From Mycetocola reblochoni REB411 (GTDB lineage: Bacteria > Actinomycetota > Actinomycetes > Actinomycetales > Microbacteriaceae), in assembly GCF_900163835.1 (NCBI RefSeq), contig NZ_FUKR01000036.1, forward strand, positions 124,001 to 188,000: a stretch of 64,000 nucleotides of DNA. The letters run 5' to 3'. The position numbers and the translations under genes are program-made. Of the stretch, positions 8,275 through 17,250 are shown one piece after another. The notes beneath the pieces were generated by a model that worked only from the letters and a program-made list of their open reading frames with translations, ran no database searches and had not been told where the DNA came from. Every line of letters begins with the position of its first letter. Position 1 is the first letter of the stretch.

Positions 8275-8988
8275 TCAGGCATTCGCCGCACGCACGGCGG
8301 CGACGGCAGCGGCTGACCCGCGATCCCACGGGGCACCGTGACCGGGGAGAACCCAGCGCGCCCCGGTCGCGGCGACGGCGTCGAGGGAGGCCGCGGCTTC
8401 GGAGGGATCGTCGGTGAAGGGCGCCGGGCGCGGTCCCGTCGCACCCGTGAGGACGTCCCGAGTGGTCAGGCCGTCGCCGACGAACACGGCGTCGACCTCG
8501 GCCGAATGCACGGCGACGCTGCCGGGCGAGTGGCCGGGCAGCCCGATGATGCGGGGCGACCCGGGCAACGCGAGGGTGTCGCCGTCGTGGAGGGGCAGTG
8601 TCTCGTGGATCCAGCGGGGTCGGAGGCCGCCCTTCCCCGCGGTGTAGGCGAGGAATCCCGCGGTGGCGCCGAGGCGCATCCGCTGTCGGGCGCTCCGCGG
8701 CTTCGGACCCCCGGCGGCGCGGGAAGCGTCTGCGGGGTGCAGGTACACGGCGACGCCGTACTCGCGGTGCAGGCGGTCGGCGACGCCGATGTGGTCGGAG
8801 TCGCCGTGGGTGAGGATCAGTCCGCGCACCTCGGCGGGGGTCCGCCCGATCGCCGCGAGCTCGGCGATCAGTTCCGACCAGTGGCCGGGCAGGCCGGCGT
8901 CGATGACGGTGACACCGTCGGGTGTGCTGATCAGGTAGGCGGCAACGATGTCGTTGCCGATGCGGTGGAGTGAGGGGGCGAGACGCAT
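8275..8988 (-). CDS. Metallo-beta-lactamase-fold hydrolase
   Basis: A 237-residue MBL-fold hydrolase of unknown substrate. The metal motif reads THGDSDHIG at about 60-68, i.e. HxDxDH rather than the canonical HxHxDH; this variant is known in the superfamily. Further ligand candidates are the His in GLPGHSPGS, the Asp in VFVGDGL and the final His in LPGHGAPWD. It diverges from a TetR-type gene across about 50 AT-rich bases, suggesting control by that regulator. ATG at 8988 (minus) with TATCGT seven bases upstream. Confidence 0.9.
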   Translation of the reverse strand: MRLAPSLHRIGNDIVAAYLISTPDGVTVIDAGLPGHWSELIAELAAIGRTPAEVRGLILTHGDSDHIGVADRLHREYGVAVYLHPADASRAAGGPKPRSARQRMRLGATAGFLAYTAGKGGLRPRWIHETLPLHDGDTLALPGSPRIIGLPGHSPGSVAVHSAEVDAVFVGDGLTTRDVLTGATGPRPAPFTDDPSEAAASLDAVAATGARWVLPGHGAPWDRGSAAAVAAVRAANA

Positions 8989-9040
8989 GATGGCTACGAT
9001 AGTTAGCTATGAGGCTATGGTCAATAGCTATGCTTGTCCC
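8989..9040. promoter_or_regulatory. Divergent promoter/operator between MBL hydrolase and TetR genes
   Basis: A strikingly AT-rich 50-base gap for this genome. It holds ATAG/CTAT inverted elements (ATAGTTAGCTAT at 8999-9010 and ATAGCTAT at 9024-9031) around an imperfect dyad TGAGGCTATGGTCA (9010-9023). TATCGT (minus, 8996-9001) lies 7 bases from the hydrolase start, and TATGCT (9029-9034) lies 6 bases from the GTG of tetR. The overlap of dyads and both -10 boxes suggests the TetR protein represses both genes. Inferred. Confidence 0.55.
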
Positions 9041-9613
9041 GTGCCCACCCCGGACCGGACCTCACTCGACGCCATCGTCGCCGCCGCGCGCGACATCCTC
9101 GAGGCCGACGGCCTCGCCGGACTCACCATGCAGCGCGTCGCACTGGCGGTCGGCGTCAGGGCGCCGTCGCTGTATAAGCGCGTCCGCAACCGCGACGAGC
9201 TCATCCGGCTCGTCGCGGAGTCCAGCTTCGCCGAGCTCGCCGAACGGCTCGACGCGGCCGCTGACCTCGCCGACGGCGCCACGAGGTTCCGCGCCTTCGG
9301 CCACGAGCGCCCCGCGGCGTTCCGACTGATCCTCGCGCCGGGTGCGGGTGCGGGTGCGGGTGCTGGTGCTGGTGCGGGTGTGCCCGTGGTGGGGGACGAG
9401 CACCGCGCCGCTGCGAGCGCGACCGTCATCCGACTGGCCGGTCAGGTCGCGGGGGAGCGGCACGCGCTCGACGCGGCGCGCACCCTGACGGCCTGGGCGG
9501 CCGGCTTCGTGCTCATGGAGCTCAACGGCGGCTTCGCCCTGGGCGGCGACGTCGAGGCGGCCTGGGCGTTCGGGCTGGACGCGGTCGTCGGGTCTCTCAC
9601 GCCGCGCGGCTGA
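9041..9613 (+). CDS. TetR/AcrR family regulator with WHG-type C-terminal domain
   Basis: A 190-residue repressor. The N-terminal helix-turn-helix is GLAGLTMQRVALAVGVRAPS followed by LYKRVRNRDELI. The C-terminal part (AWAAGFVLMELNGGFALGGD) matches the WHG ligand domain of TetR proteins. The GTG at 9041 is preferred because a TATGCT -10 box ends 6 bases before it; ATGs at 8948, 8987, 8990 and 9020 would run through the AT-rich promoter or into the divergent gene. A (gggtgc)n tract encodes a Gly-Ala repeat between the domains (residues about 101-113). Confidence 0.88.
   Translation: MPTPDRTSLDAIVAAARDILEADGLAGLTMQRVALAVGVRAPSLYKRVRNRDELIRLVAESSFAELAERLDAAADLADGATRFRAFGHERPAAFRLILAPGAGAGAGAGAGAGVPVVGDEHRAAASATVIRLAGQVAGERHALDAARTLTAWAAGFVLMELNGGFALGGDVEAAWAFGLDAVVGSLTPRG
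9340..9381 (+). repeat. gggtgc/tggtgc hexamer array inside the TetR gene
   Basis: Four gggtgc, two tggtgc and one gggtgt units in tandem encode alternating Gly-Ala. An almost identical array stands 240 bases downstream in non-coding DNA (9621-9656). Confidence 0.9.
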
Positions 9614-9620
9614 GACGGTC

Positions 9621-9656
9621 GGGTGCGGGTGCGGGTGCGGGTGCGGGTGCGGGTGC
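9621..9656 (+). repeat. (gggtgc)6 array downstream of the TetR gene
   Basis: Six perfect gggtgc units begin 8 bases after the TetR stop and fade into gggcac/gggccc/gggcgc variants. It occupies most of the 109-base gap between the convergent TetR and VOC genes. No terminator hairpin was recognised there. Confidence 0.9.
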
Positions 9657-9722
9657 GGGCACGGGCCCGGGCGCGAGGTAGGCCAGGGGCCGACGCCGCC
9701 GTGCGAGGCGACGCCCGGGCGA

Positions 9723-10121
9723 TCAGAGGATCTGAACGAGACGGATGAGGTACCCGTCCGGGTCCAGGACGAGGTACTCGCGCTGACTCTCCCAGCCGTC
9801 GCCGACGCGAGAGCGGCTCTCGTGCAGCTCCCGGAACGCGTCGTGGCCTGCCGCGAGCAGCCGGTCGCGCGCAGCCGACACGTCCGGCACCTCGATCTGA
9901 AGGTTGAGGCCGCGGCCACGGGGATGCTCCGGCGCGGCCGTGACCCACGCGCTCTCGTGGTCCTGCTCGAGCATGATCTGGGCGCCGTCCAGGTCGAGAT
10001 ACGCGAACGGCGGGTCCTCGCGGGTGTACCGGACGGCGAAACCGACGCCGTCGACGTAGAACCGCAGGCTCCGCGCGAGTTCGGTCACGGTCAGCTCCGG
10101 CACCAGCGGGTTCCACTCCAT
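9723..10121 (-). CDS. VOC / glyoxalase-bleomycin resistance-like protein
   Basis: A 132-residue vicinal-oxygen-chelate fold protein. MEWNPLVPELTVTELARSLR begins the first beta-alpha-beta module, and IMLEQDH and YLVLDPDGYLIRLVQIL are typical strands, the last with the C-terminal acidic ligand region. Such proteins bind bleomycin-like drugs or act as small metalloenzymes; the substrate here is unknown. The ATG at 10121 (minus) is chosen over one 10 codons upstream because CACAAT ends 6 bases before it. Confidence 0.88.
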   Translation of the reverse strand: MEWNPLVPELTVTELARSLRFYVDGVGFAVRYTREDPPFAYLDLDGAQIMLEQDHESAWVTAAPEHPRGRGLNLQIEVPDVSAARDRLLAAGHDAFRELHESRSRVGDGWESQREYLVLDPDGYLIRLVQIL

Positions 10122-10127
10122 GACGCG

Positions 10128-10133
10128 ATTGTG
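10128..10133 (-). promoter_or_regulatory. -10 box CACAAT of the VOC gene
   Basis: Minus-strand CACAAT, six bases before the ATG at 10121, no ribosome-binding site. Predicted leaderless promoter; weaker match than most in this window. Confidence 0.4.
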
Positions 10134-10186
10134 GCAGAGGCGCGGCCTCACCGCCCCGCCTGCCCGGCGCGGGCCCGCCCATCGGA

Positions 10187-10192
10187 TAGCGT
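10187..10192 (+). promoter_or_regulatory. Candidate -10 box TAGCGT of smc
   Basis: TAGCGT stands about 36 bases before the smc GTG, leaving a short leader that contains the ribosome-binding site GGAAGGGG at 10216-10223. Confidence 0.4.
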
Positions 10193-10228
10193 TGATCCAA
10201 CGCCGTCGTGCCGTGGAAGGGGTGTCGC

Positions 10229-13200
10229 GTGTATCTGAAGAGCATGACGCTCCGCGGCTTCAAGTCGTTCGCGCAGAAGACCACCTTCGCCTTCGAGCCG
10301 GGCGTGACCTGTGTCGTCGGCCCCAATGGCTCGGGCAAGTCGAACGTCGTGGACGCCCTCGCCTGGGTGATGGGTGAGCAGGGGGCGAAGACGCTCCGCG
10401 GGGGCAAGATGGAGGACGTCATCTTCGCCGGCACGTCGACGCGCGGCCCCCTCGGCCGCGCGGAGGTCAGCGTCACCATCGACAACACCGACGGCGCCCT
10501 CCCCATCGACTACAGCGAGGTGACGATCTCGCGCACGCTCTTCCGCAACGGCGGCAGCGAGTACGCCATCAACGGGCGCTCCGTGCGGCTGCTCGACGTG
10601 CAGGAGCTGCTGAGCGACTCGGGCCTCGGCCGTGAGATGCACGTCATCGTCGGGCAGGGCCAACTGGACTCTGTGCTCAGGGCCAGCGCCGAGGAGCGAC
10701 GCGGGTTCATCGAGGAGGCGGCGGGGATCCTCAAGCACCGCAGGCGCAAGGAGCGCACGGTCCGCAAGCTGGACGCCATGCAGGCCAACCTCACTCGGCT
10801 CAACGACCTCGCCGGGGAACTCAGGAGACAGCTCAAGCCGCTCGGCAAGCAGGCGGAGGTGGCGAGGGAGGCGCAGGGCATCCAGGCCGTCCTCCGTGAC
10901 GCGCGGGCCCGGCTGCTCGCGGACGAGGTCGTCGGGCTCCGGCGCCAGCTGGGCGAACACGACCGCTCCGAGCAGGAACGGCACACCGAGCGGATCGTGT
11001 TGCAGGAGAAGCTCGAACAGAACCAGATCCGCTCGGCCAGGATCGAGCAGGACCAGAGCAGCGACGCCGTCGACGGTGCCCGCGCCGTGCTCTTCGCCCT
11101 CGAGTCCGTCCACCAGCGCCTGCGCAACCTGCACACGCTCACGCAGCAGCGACTGGCGCTCCTCGACGCGCAGGAGGAGTCCGCGCAGGTCACCCGGACG
11201 GTCACGGAACAGGCGGTGACGGAGGCTCGCGAGGAGGTCGCCGCGCTGCGCGAGGCCATCGGGGGTGCCGAGCGCGCCGTCGAGCAGGCCAGGGCCGCGA
11301 CGGCCGGACGGCGGGAGGCGCTGGACGCGATCGACCGCGAGATCCAGGCGCAGGCCGAGCTCGTCTCGGCGCACGACCTGGAGCTGTCCACCCTGCAGGG
11401 TGCGGCCGATGCGGCGGCATCCCGCCTCGCCGCCGTCCGTGGCGAGGCACAGCGTCAGAGCGCCGCAGCCGCGGACGCGGAACAGCGCGAGTCGGCGGCG
11501 ATCGCCGAGCAGGAGCAGCTGCGCGCCTCCGCCCCGACGGCTCCCGAGGAGGGCGACGACGTCAGCGCCCGCTACACCGCCGCGCAGGCCGAGGTCATCG
11601 ACCGGGAGGCAGCGCTCGACGCGGCGAGGACCGCTCTGCACGAGGCGCAGAGCGCCAGGGACTCCCACGCGGCCAGGGCGGCCGCGCTCGGCAGGGCGCT
11701 GGAGGTGTCGGCCGGCGGTTCGGAGCTGGACCTGGACGGGGTGCCCGGCGTCGTCGGGCTCGTCGCCGACAGCGTCCACCCCCGTGCCGGCTCCGAGGCC
11801 GTCGTCGCCCGCGCGCTCGGATCGCTGGCTGAGGCCGTTCTCGTCGACGACTTCGCGGCGGCGTCCCGGGTGCTGGCGCTCGCCGCAGAAGCCGACACCT
11901 CGGTCGATGTGGTGGTCGCCGGGGCGGGCAGGCCGGAGGTGAGCGGCGGCGTCCCGGCCATGACCCGGGTGTCGGAGTTGGCGACGGCCCCCGACGGCGT
12001 GCTCGCCGTCCTCGACCTGTTCCTGCTCGCGGAGGACCTCGACGGTGCCGTGGCGGCGCTTGCCCTCGCCCCCGTGGCGATGGGCGCGGTGACGGCGGCG
12101 GGGGAGGTCGTGACGGCGTCGACGCTCTCCGGCGGTGGCTCACGCGAGCGGGGCCGCATACAGCTCACGGCCGAACGCGATGCCGCGGTCGCCGAACGCG
12201 ACGCGGCAGCGACGGCGGCCGTGGGGCGGGACGAGGAGCTCGTGGCGGCCCGTGTGGCTCTCCGCGCGGCCCAGGAGCGGAGCACCTCGGCTCTTGCCGC
12301 GCTGCGTGAGCAGGACGGCCTGCTCGCCGAGTACAACGAGCGCGTCAACGGCCTCCGCGTCCGCGTCGATGCCGCGCGAGCGGAGCGGGAGCGCGCGGGT
12401 GCGGCGCAGCTGGCCGCCTCGGCGGCGCTCCGCGATGCCGAGGCACTGGCCGCGTCGACGTCGGCGGCGGTGGACGTCGCGCGGTCGAAGCCCCGACCGA
12501 TCGTCGACGCGCACGCGCGGGATGAGGCCGCCGCCGAGCTCGAGCGCGCCAGGGATGAGGAGATCGAGGCGCGCTTCGTCGTCGAGACCGCGAAGGAGCG
12601 CGTGCGCCAGGCGGAGGGTCGTGCCGCCTCGCTGCGACGCAGGCGCGAAGCCGAGGGTCAGGCGGCTGAGGCAGCCGCGCGAAAGGCCGTCGTCCGGCGC
12701 CGCCAGCGTGAGGCGGCCGAGCGTGTCGCCGCGTCGTTGCCGGAGCTCATCGCCTCGGCGGAGCGGTCTGTCGCCGAGGCCAGGGTGCGCCTGGTCAGGG
12801 CGGAGGACGAGCGCCGCGAGCAGAACGCCGAGCTCGCGGAGCTGCGCAGGGACGGGGCTCAGCTGCGGGACCGTCTCCAGCTCATCACCGAGGACGTCCA
12901 CTCCCTCGAACTGCAGATCTACGAGAAGAAGCTGCAGCTGTCGAGTCTACTGGAGCGGGCGGCGAGCGAGCTCGGCCTGGTCGAGCAGGTGCTCGTCGCC
13001 GAGTACGGTCCCGACCGTCTCGTCCCCCGCGACGGCGAGGACGTCGCCGAGATGGCACGGCGCGCCGTCGCACGCTCGCGCGCCCGCTCGGCCGCGGCGT
13101 CGGCGGACGCCGACGTGCCCGTGCCGTCCCCCGACGCGGACGTGACCGTCGCCGGCGGTGCCGAGGCGGAAGCGACCGAGGCCACTGTGACTGCTGCGTC

Positions 13201-13993
13201 GACCGAGGCCGCCGCCGTGCCCGCGGACCCGGCGGAGTGCACCCCGGACGGGGACGGGCCGGACGGCGACGTCCCGGACGGGGACGGGCCCCTGACTCCC
13301 GAGGACGGCGTCCCCTTCGTCCGCGCCGAGCAGCAGCGTCGCCTGGCGAGGGCGGAGCAGATGCTCTCGCGGCTCGGCCGGATCAACCCGCTCGCGCTGG
13401 AGGAGTTCGCCGCGCTCGAACAGCGGCACCTCTTCCTCACCGAGCAGCTCGCCGACCTGGCCAAGACCCGCAGCGACCTCGAGACGATCATCACCGAGCT
13501 CGACGAGCGCATGCAGCTGATCTTCCGCGAGGCGTTCGAGGACACCAGGGAGGCCTTCAACGAGGTCTTCCCCGTTCTGTTCCCCGGCGGTACGGGGACC
13601 CTCGCACTCAGCGACCCGGACAACCTGCTGACGACGGGCATCGAGGTCAGCGTCCGCCCCGCGGGCAAGAAGGTCGAGCGGCTCTCGCTGCTCTCCGGGG
13701 GCGAGCGCTCCCTCGCAGCGGTCGCGCTGCTTGTGGCCATCTTCAAGGCCAGGCCGAGCCCGTTCTACATCATGGACGAGGTCGAGGCGGCGCTGGACGA
13801 TGCCAACCTCGGTCGGCTGCTGCAGATCTTCGAGGACCTGCGCGCCAGCTCGCAGCTCATCGTCATCACTCACCAGAAGCGGACGATGGAGATCGCGGAC
13901 GCCCTCTACGGCGTCTCCATGCGGCAGGACGGCGTGTCCGCCGTCGTCGGCCAGCGCATCAGGACAGACGGCGAGGAGTCCGAGGCAGGATAG
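10229..13993 (+). CDS. smc: Chromosome segregation protein SMC
   Basis: The SMC ATPase subunit of bacterial condensin. Walker A VVGPNGSGKSNVVDALAW is at about residue 30, two long coiled coils flank a hinge in the middle (DLDGVPGVVGLVADSV onward), and the C-terminal head has LSLLSGGERSLAAVALLVA and FYIMDEVEAALDDANL. Starting at GTG 10229 after GGAAGGGG gives 1254 residues and the canonical MYLKSMTLRGFKSF N-terminus (GTG read as Met); an ATG at 10208 adds seven unconserved residues. An Asp/Glu/Ala/Pro-rich insert of roughly 80 residues interrupts the C-terminal coiled coil (about 950-1030). The stop TAG feeds the ftsY promoter. Confidence 0.97.
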   Translation: MYLKSMTLRGFKSFAQKTTFAFEPGVTCVVGPNGSGKSNVVDALAWVMGEQGAKTLRGGKMEDVIFAGTSTRGPLGRAEVSVTIDNTDGALPIDYSEVTISRTLFRNGGSEYAINGRSVRLLDVQELLSDSGLGREMHVIVGQGQLDSVLRASAEERRGFIEEAAGILKHRRRKERTVRKLDAMQANLTRLNDLAGELRRQLKPLGKQAEVAREAQGIQAVLRDARARLLADEVVGLRRQLGEHDRSEQERHTERIVLQEKLEQNQIRSARIEQDQSSDAVDGARAVLFALESVHQRLRNLHTLTQQRLALLDAQEESAQVTRTVTEQAVTEAREEVAALREAIGGAERAVEQARAATAGRREALDAIDREIQAQAELVSAHDLELSTLQGAADAAASRLAAVRGEAQRQSAAAADAEQRESAAIAEQEQLRASAPTAPEEGDDVSARYTAAQAEVIDREAALDAARTALHEAQSARDSHAARAAALGRALEVSAGGSELDLDGVPGVVGLVADSVHPRAGSEAVVARALGSLAEAVLVDDFAAASRVLALAAEADTSVDVVVAGAGRPEVSGGVPAMTRVSELATAPDGVLAVLDLFLLAEDLDGAVAALALAPVAMGAVTAAGEVVTASTLSGGGSRERGRIQLTAERDAAVAERDAAATAAVGRDEELVAARVALRAAQERSTSALAALREQDGLLAEYNERVNGLRVRVDAARAERERAGAAQLAASAALRDAEALAASTSAAVDVARSKPRPIVDAHARDEAAAELERARDEEIEARFVVETAKERVRQAEGRAASLRRRREAEGQAAEAAARKAVVRRRQREAAERVAASLPELIASAERSVAEARVRLVRAEDERREQNAELAELRRDGAQLRDRLQLITEDVHSLELQIYEKKLQLSSLLERAASELGLVEQVLVAEYGPDRLVPRDGEDVAEMARRAVARSRARSAAASADADVPVPSPDADVTVAGGAEAEATEATVTAASTEAAAVPADPAECTPDGDGPDGDVPDGDGPLTPEDGVPFVRAEQQRRLARAEQMLSRLGRINPLALEEFAALEQRHLFLTEQLADLAKTRSDLETIITELDERMQLIFREAFEDTREAFNEVFPVLFPGGTGTLALSDPDNLLTTGIEVSVRPAGKKVERLSLLSGGERSLAAVALLVAIFKARPSPFYIMDEVEAALDDANLGRLLQIFEDLRASSQLIVITHQKRTMEIADALYGVSMRQDGVSAVVGQRIRTDGEESEAG

Positions 13994-13996
13994 CCT
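13991..13996 (+). promoter_or_regulatory. -10 box TAGCCT of ftsY overlapping the smc stop codon
   Basis: The smc stop TAG forms the first half of TAGCCT, which is followed by GGGAGC and the ftsY ATG at 14003. GGGAG touches the ATG, too close for a ribosome site, so a leaderless transcript is predicted. Confidence 0.5.
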
Positions 13997-14002
13997 GGGA
14001 GC

Positions 14003-14874
<872 letters not shown>

Positions 14875-14875
<1 letters not shown>

Positions 14876-15381
14876 TGGCGGCGAGGGAGCACGACTACTT
14901 CGGTGCGCTCGGCGCCGCGCCCCGGTTGTGGTCGGAGACGATCGAGGTCGGCGAGCAGCGTGTCGAGGTGGTGCTTCGGACCGACTCGGCGGTCGAGTCC
15001 AGCCCCGGCGCTCTGGAGGCCGCGGCCGCGCTCATCGCCGCGGCGGAGGGCCTGGACCTGCGCGGGCGCAACGCGATCGTCGCGGGTATGGGGGAGCGCG
15101 GCGGTGACGTCACGCTGTTCCTGCAGGCGGCCGTCGACGAGCTCGGGGACGAGCTGGAGGACGTGCTCGTGGACCGGTCGGGTGACGTCGAGATGGACCT
15201 CATCCGTTCGCTGCTTTGGGAGAGGCTCGACATCGGTGTCGACAGCACCGGCGAGGGCGAGCCGTTCGCCCGCCTCGTCTACGGGATCGACTCGGACGCG
15301 ACCGATCAGCGGATCGCTGTGTCCCTCGCCGTCGATCTGGCGACGGTCGCGATCCAGGTGCTCGACGGCATCGACGACTGA
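14875..15381 (+). CDS. DUF2004-type protein
   Basis: A 168-residue acidic protein without signal or membrane segment. Its start MAAREHDYFGALGAAPRLW and the segment DEVLVDRSGDVEMDLI-like region resemble DUF2004 proteins, a small family of unknown function. The ATG overlaps the ftsY stop, so it is probably translated from the ftsY mRNA. No catalytic motif was seen. It converges with lipA across a 33-base gap. Confidence 0.6.
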
Positions 15382-15414
15382 CCCCGCCCCGCGGGCCGCT
15401 GTTCGGCGCCACGC

Positions 15415-16449
15415 TCAGCCCGCGGCGCGTTGACCGTCGGCCGCGCGGGGGACCGCCGCAGCGCGGAGGAATCCCGACTCGCGGGCCTGGCGGGCCAGAT
15501 GGGTCAACTGCGGCGGGACGGTGCGGCCGGTGGCCTGCATCGCCGTCGCCCAGAGCCGTCCGGCCCGGTAGCTGGAGCGCACGAGCGGACCGGCGAGTAC
15601 GCCGGCGAAGCCGATCTCCTCGGCCTCCTCCGCGATCTCGACGAACTCCTGGGGCGGGAGCCACCGGTCGACGGGGAGGTGCCGCGGTGTGGGGCGCAGG
15701 TACTGCGTGACCGTGATGATGTCCGTCCCCGCCTCGTGCAGGCCCTGCAGCGCGTCCGAGATCTCCTCGCGCGTCTCACCCATCCCGAGGATGAGGTTCG
15801 ACTTGGTCACCAGCCCGTCGGCGCGTGCGAGCCGCAGGACGTCGAGCGAGCGCTCGTAACGGAACGCGGGGCGGATGCGCTTGAAGATCCGGGGGACGGT
15901 CTCGACGTTGTGCGCGAAGACCTCAGGGCGGGAGTCGAAGACGAGCTGGAGCAGCTCGGGGTTGCCGGAGAAGTCGGTGGCCAGCAGCTCCACCCCCGTT
16001 CCGGGGTTCAGCTCGTGGATCTGCCGCACCGTCTCGGCGTGCAGCCAGGCTCCCTCGTCGTCGAGGTCGTCTCGGGCGACGCCGGTCACGGTCGCGTATC
16101 TCAATGCCATGGTGCGCACGGACTCGGCGACGCGTCGGGGCTCGTCGGTGTCGTAGTCGGCCGGCTTGCCCGTGTCGATCTGGCAGAAGTCGCATCGCCG
16201 GGTGCACTGCGAGCCTCCGATGAGGAAGGTCGCCTCCCGGTCCTCCCAGCACTCGAAGATGTTGGGGCAGCCGGCCTCCTGGCACACCGTGTGCAGCTCG
16301 GTGTCGGCCACGAGAGCGCGCATCGCGGTGTACTCGGGGCCGGTCTTCGCCGTGGTCTTGATCCAGGGCGGCTTGCTCTCGATCGGGGTCTGCGCGTTGC
16401 GGACCTCGAGCCGGAGCAGCTTGCGTCCCGACGCGGTGGGGGCGCTCAT
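15415..16449 (-). CDS. lipA: Lipoyl synthase
   Basis: A radical-SAM enzyme inserting two sulfurs into octanoyl groups on E2/H proteins. Of 344 residues, the auxiliary cluster motif is [12 protein letters not shown], followed by the radical-SAM CTRRCDFC, both characteristic of LipA; the conserved C-terminal RSSY is present in LVRSSYRAG. The ATG at 16449 overlaps the lipB stop (ATGA), showing a lipB-lipA operon on the minus strand. A longer open frame extending into lipB is not part of the protein. Confidence 0.98.
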   Translation of the reverse strand: MSAPTASGRKLLRLEVRNAQTPIESKPPWIKTTAKTGPEYTAMRALVADTELHTVCQEAGCPNIFECWEDREATFLIGGSQCTRRCDFCQIDTGKPADYDTDEPRRVAESVRTMALRYATVTGVARDDLDDEGAWLHAETVRQIHELNPGTGVELLATDFSGNPELLQLVFDSRPEVFAHNVETVPRIFKRIRPAFRYERSLDVLRLARADGLVTKSNLILGMGETREEISDALQGLHEAGTDIITVTQYLRPTPRHLPVDRWLPPQEFVEIAEEAEEIGFAGVLAGPLVRSSYRAGRLWATAMQATGRTVPPQLTHLARQARESGFLRAAAVPRAADGQRAAG

Positions 16450-17147
16450 CGTGCTCCTCCGGCCAGCGACCCGCTGCGCGGTGGGGGAGTGCTGTCGTGC
16501 CCTGTTCCGGCGCCGGCGGTGAGCAGCGCCTCCGACACCGTGGTGGCGATCACGTCGAGCAGCTGGGCGGGGGTGACGGTCCGTCCGAGAACAGTGCTGA
16601 TGCTGGTGACCCCGCGGTCGGTGATGCCGCACGGGACGATGCGGTCGAAGGGGGACAGCTCGTTGCTGCAGTTGAGTGCGAAGCCGTGCCTGGTCACGTT
16701 GCGTTCGACCCGCACGCCGATCGCGGCGATCTTCGACTCGGATCCGCCGGGGTCCCTGACCCAGACGCCGCTGCGCCCGGCGACGGTGTACCCCGTGATC
16801 GACGCTGTCCGCAGCGCTGCGATCAGGCCCTGTTCGAGGCGTCGGACGTGGGCCACGACGTCGAGCGGCTGGGGGAGTCGCACGATCGGGTACCCGATGA
16901 GCTGTCCCGGTCCGTGCCAGGTGATGCGCCCGCCGCGATCCACCCGTTCGACCACGGCAGGGGGCTCCGGCAGCTCTGAGCGGCGGGTCTGCGCGCCGGC
17001 GGTGTACACCGCCGTGTGCTCGAGCAGGAGCATCGTGTCTCCGGCGCGGTCGGCAACGCGCTCGGCGTGCAGGCGGCGCTGCTCGGCGAGCGCGGTGCGG
17101 AAGGGGACGTAGCTGGGGGCGAGGCCCAGAGGGATGACGTCGATCAC
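16446..17147 (-). CDS. lipB: Octanoyltransferase
   Basis: Transfers octanoate from acyl-carrier protein to lipoyl domains, making the LipA substrate. Signature [18 protein letters not shown] is at about 72-89, and the catalytic Lys/Cys region is [20 protein letters not shown] with [18 protein letters not shown]. The 233 residues match family size. It starts with GTG and diverges from ffh across a 103-base gap that is AT-richer than its surroundings. Confidence 0.97.
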   Translation of the reverse strand: MIDVIPLGLAPSYVPFRTALAEQRRLHAERVADRAGDTMLLLEHTAVYTAGAQTRRSELPEPPAVVERVDRGGRITWHGPGQLIGYPIVRLPQPLDVVAHVRRLEQGLIAALRTASITGYTVAGRSGVWVRDPGGSESKIAAIGVRVERNVTRHGFALNCSNELSPFDRIVPCGITDRGVTSISTVLGRTVTPAQLLDVIATTVSEALLTAGAGTGHDSTPPPRSGSLAGGAR

Positions 17148-17235
17148 GACACCAGTAGACCATTAAGTAGACCGAGTCCAAAAAGTCGAATCGATCGGGG
17201 GAGGAGCGTGGGTCGGTCGTGGAGGATCCGACGGC

Positions 17236-17241
17236 TAAACT
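17236..17241 (+). promoter_or_regulatory. -10 box TAAACT of ffh
   Basis: TAAACT ends 9 bases before the ffh ATG, so the transcript would be leaderless or have a leader of only a few bases. Confidence 0.5.
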
Positions 17242-17250
17242 GGTCGCCAA

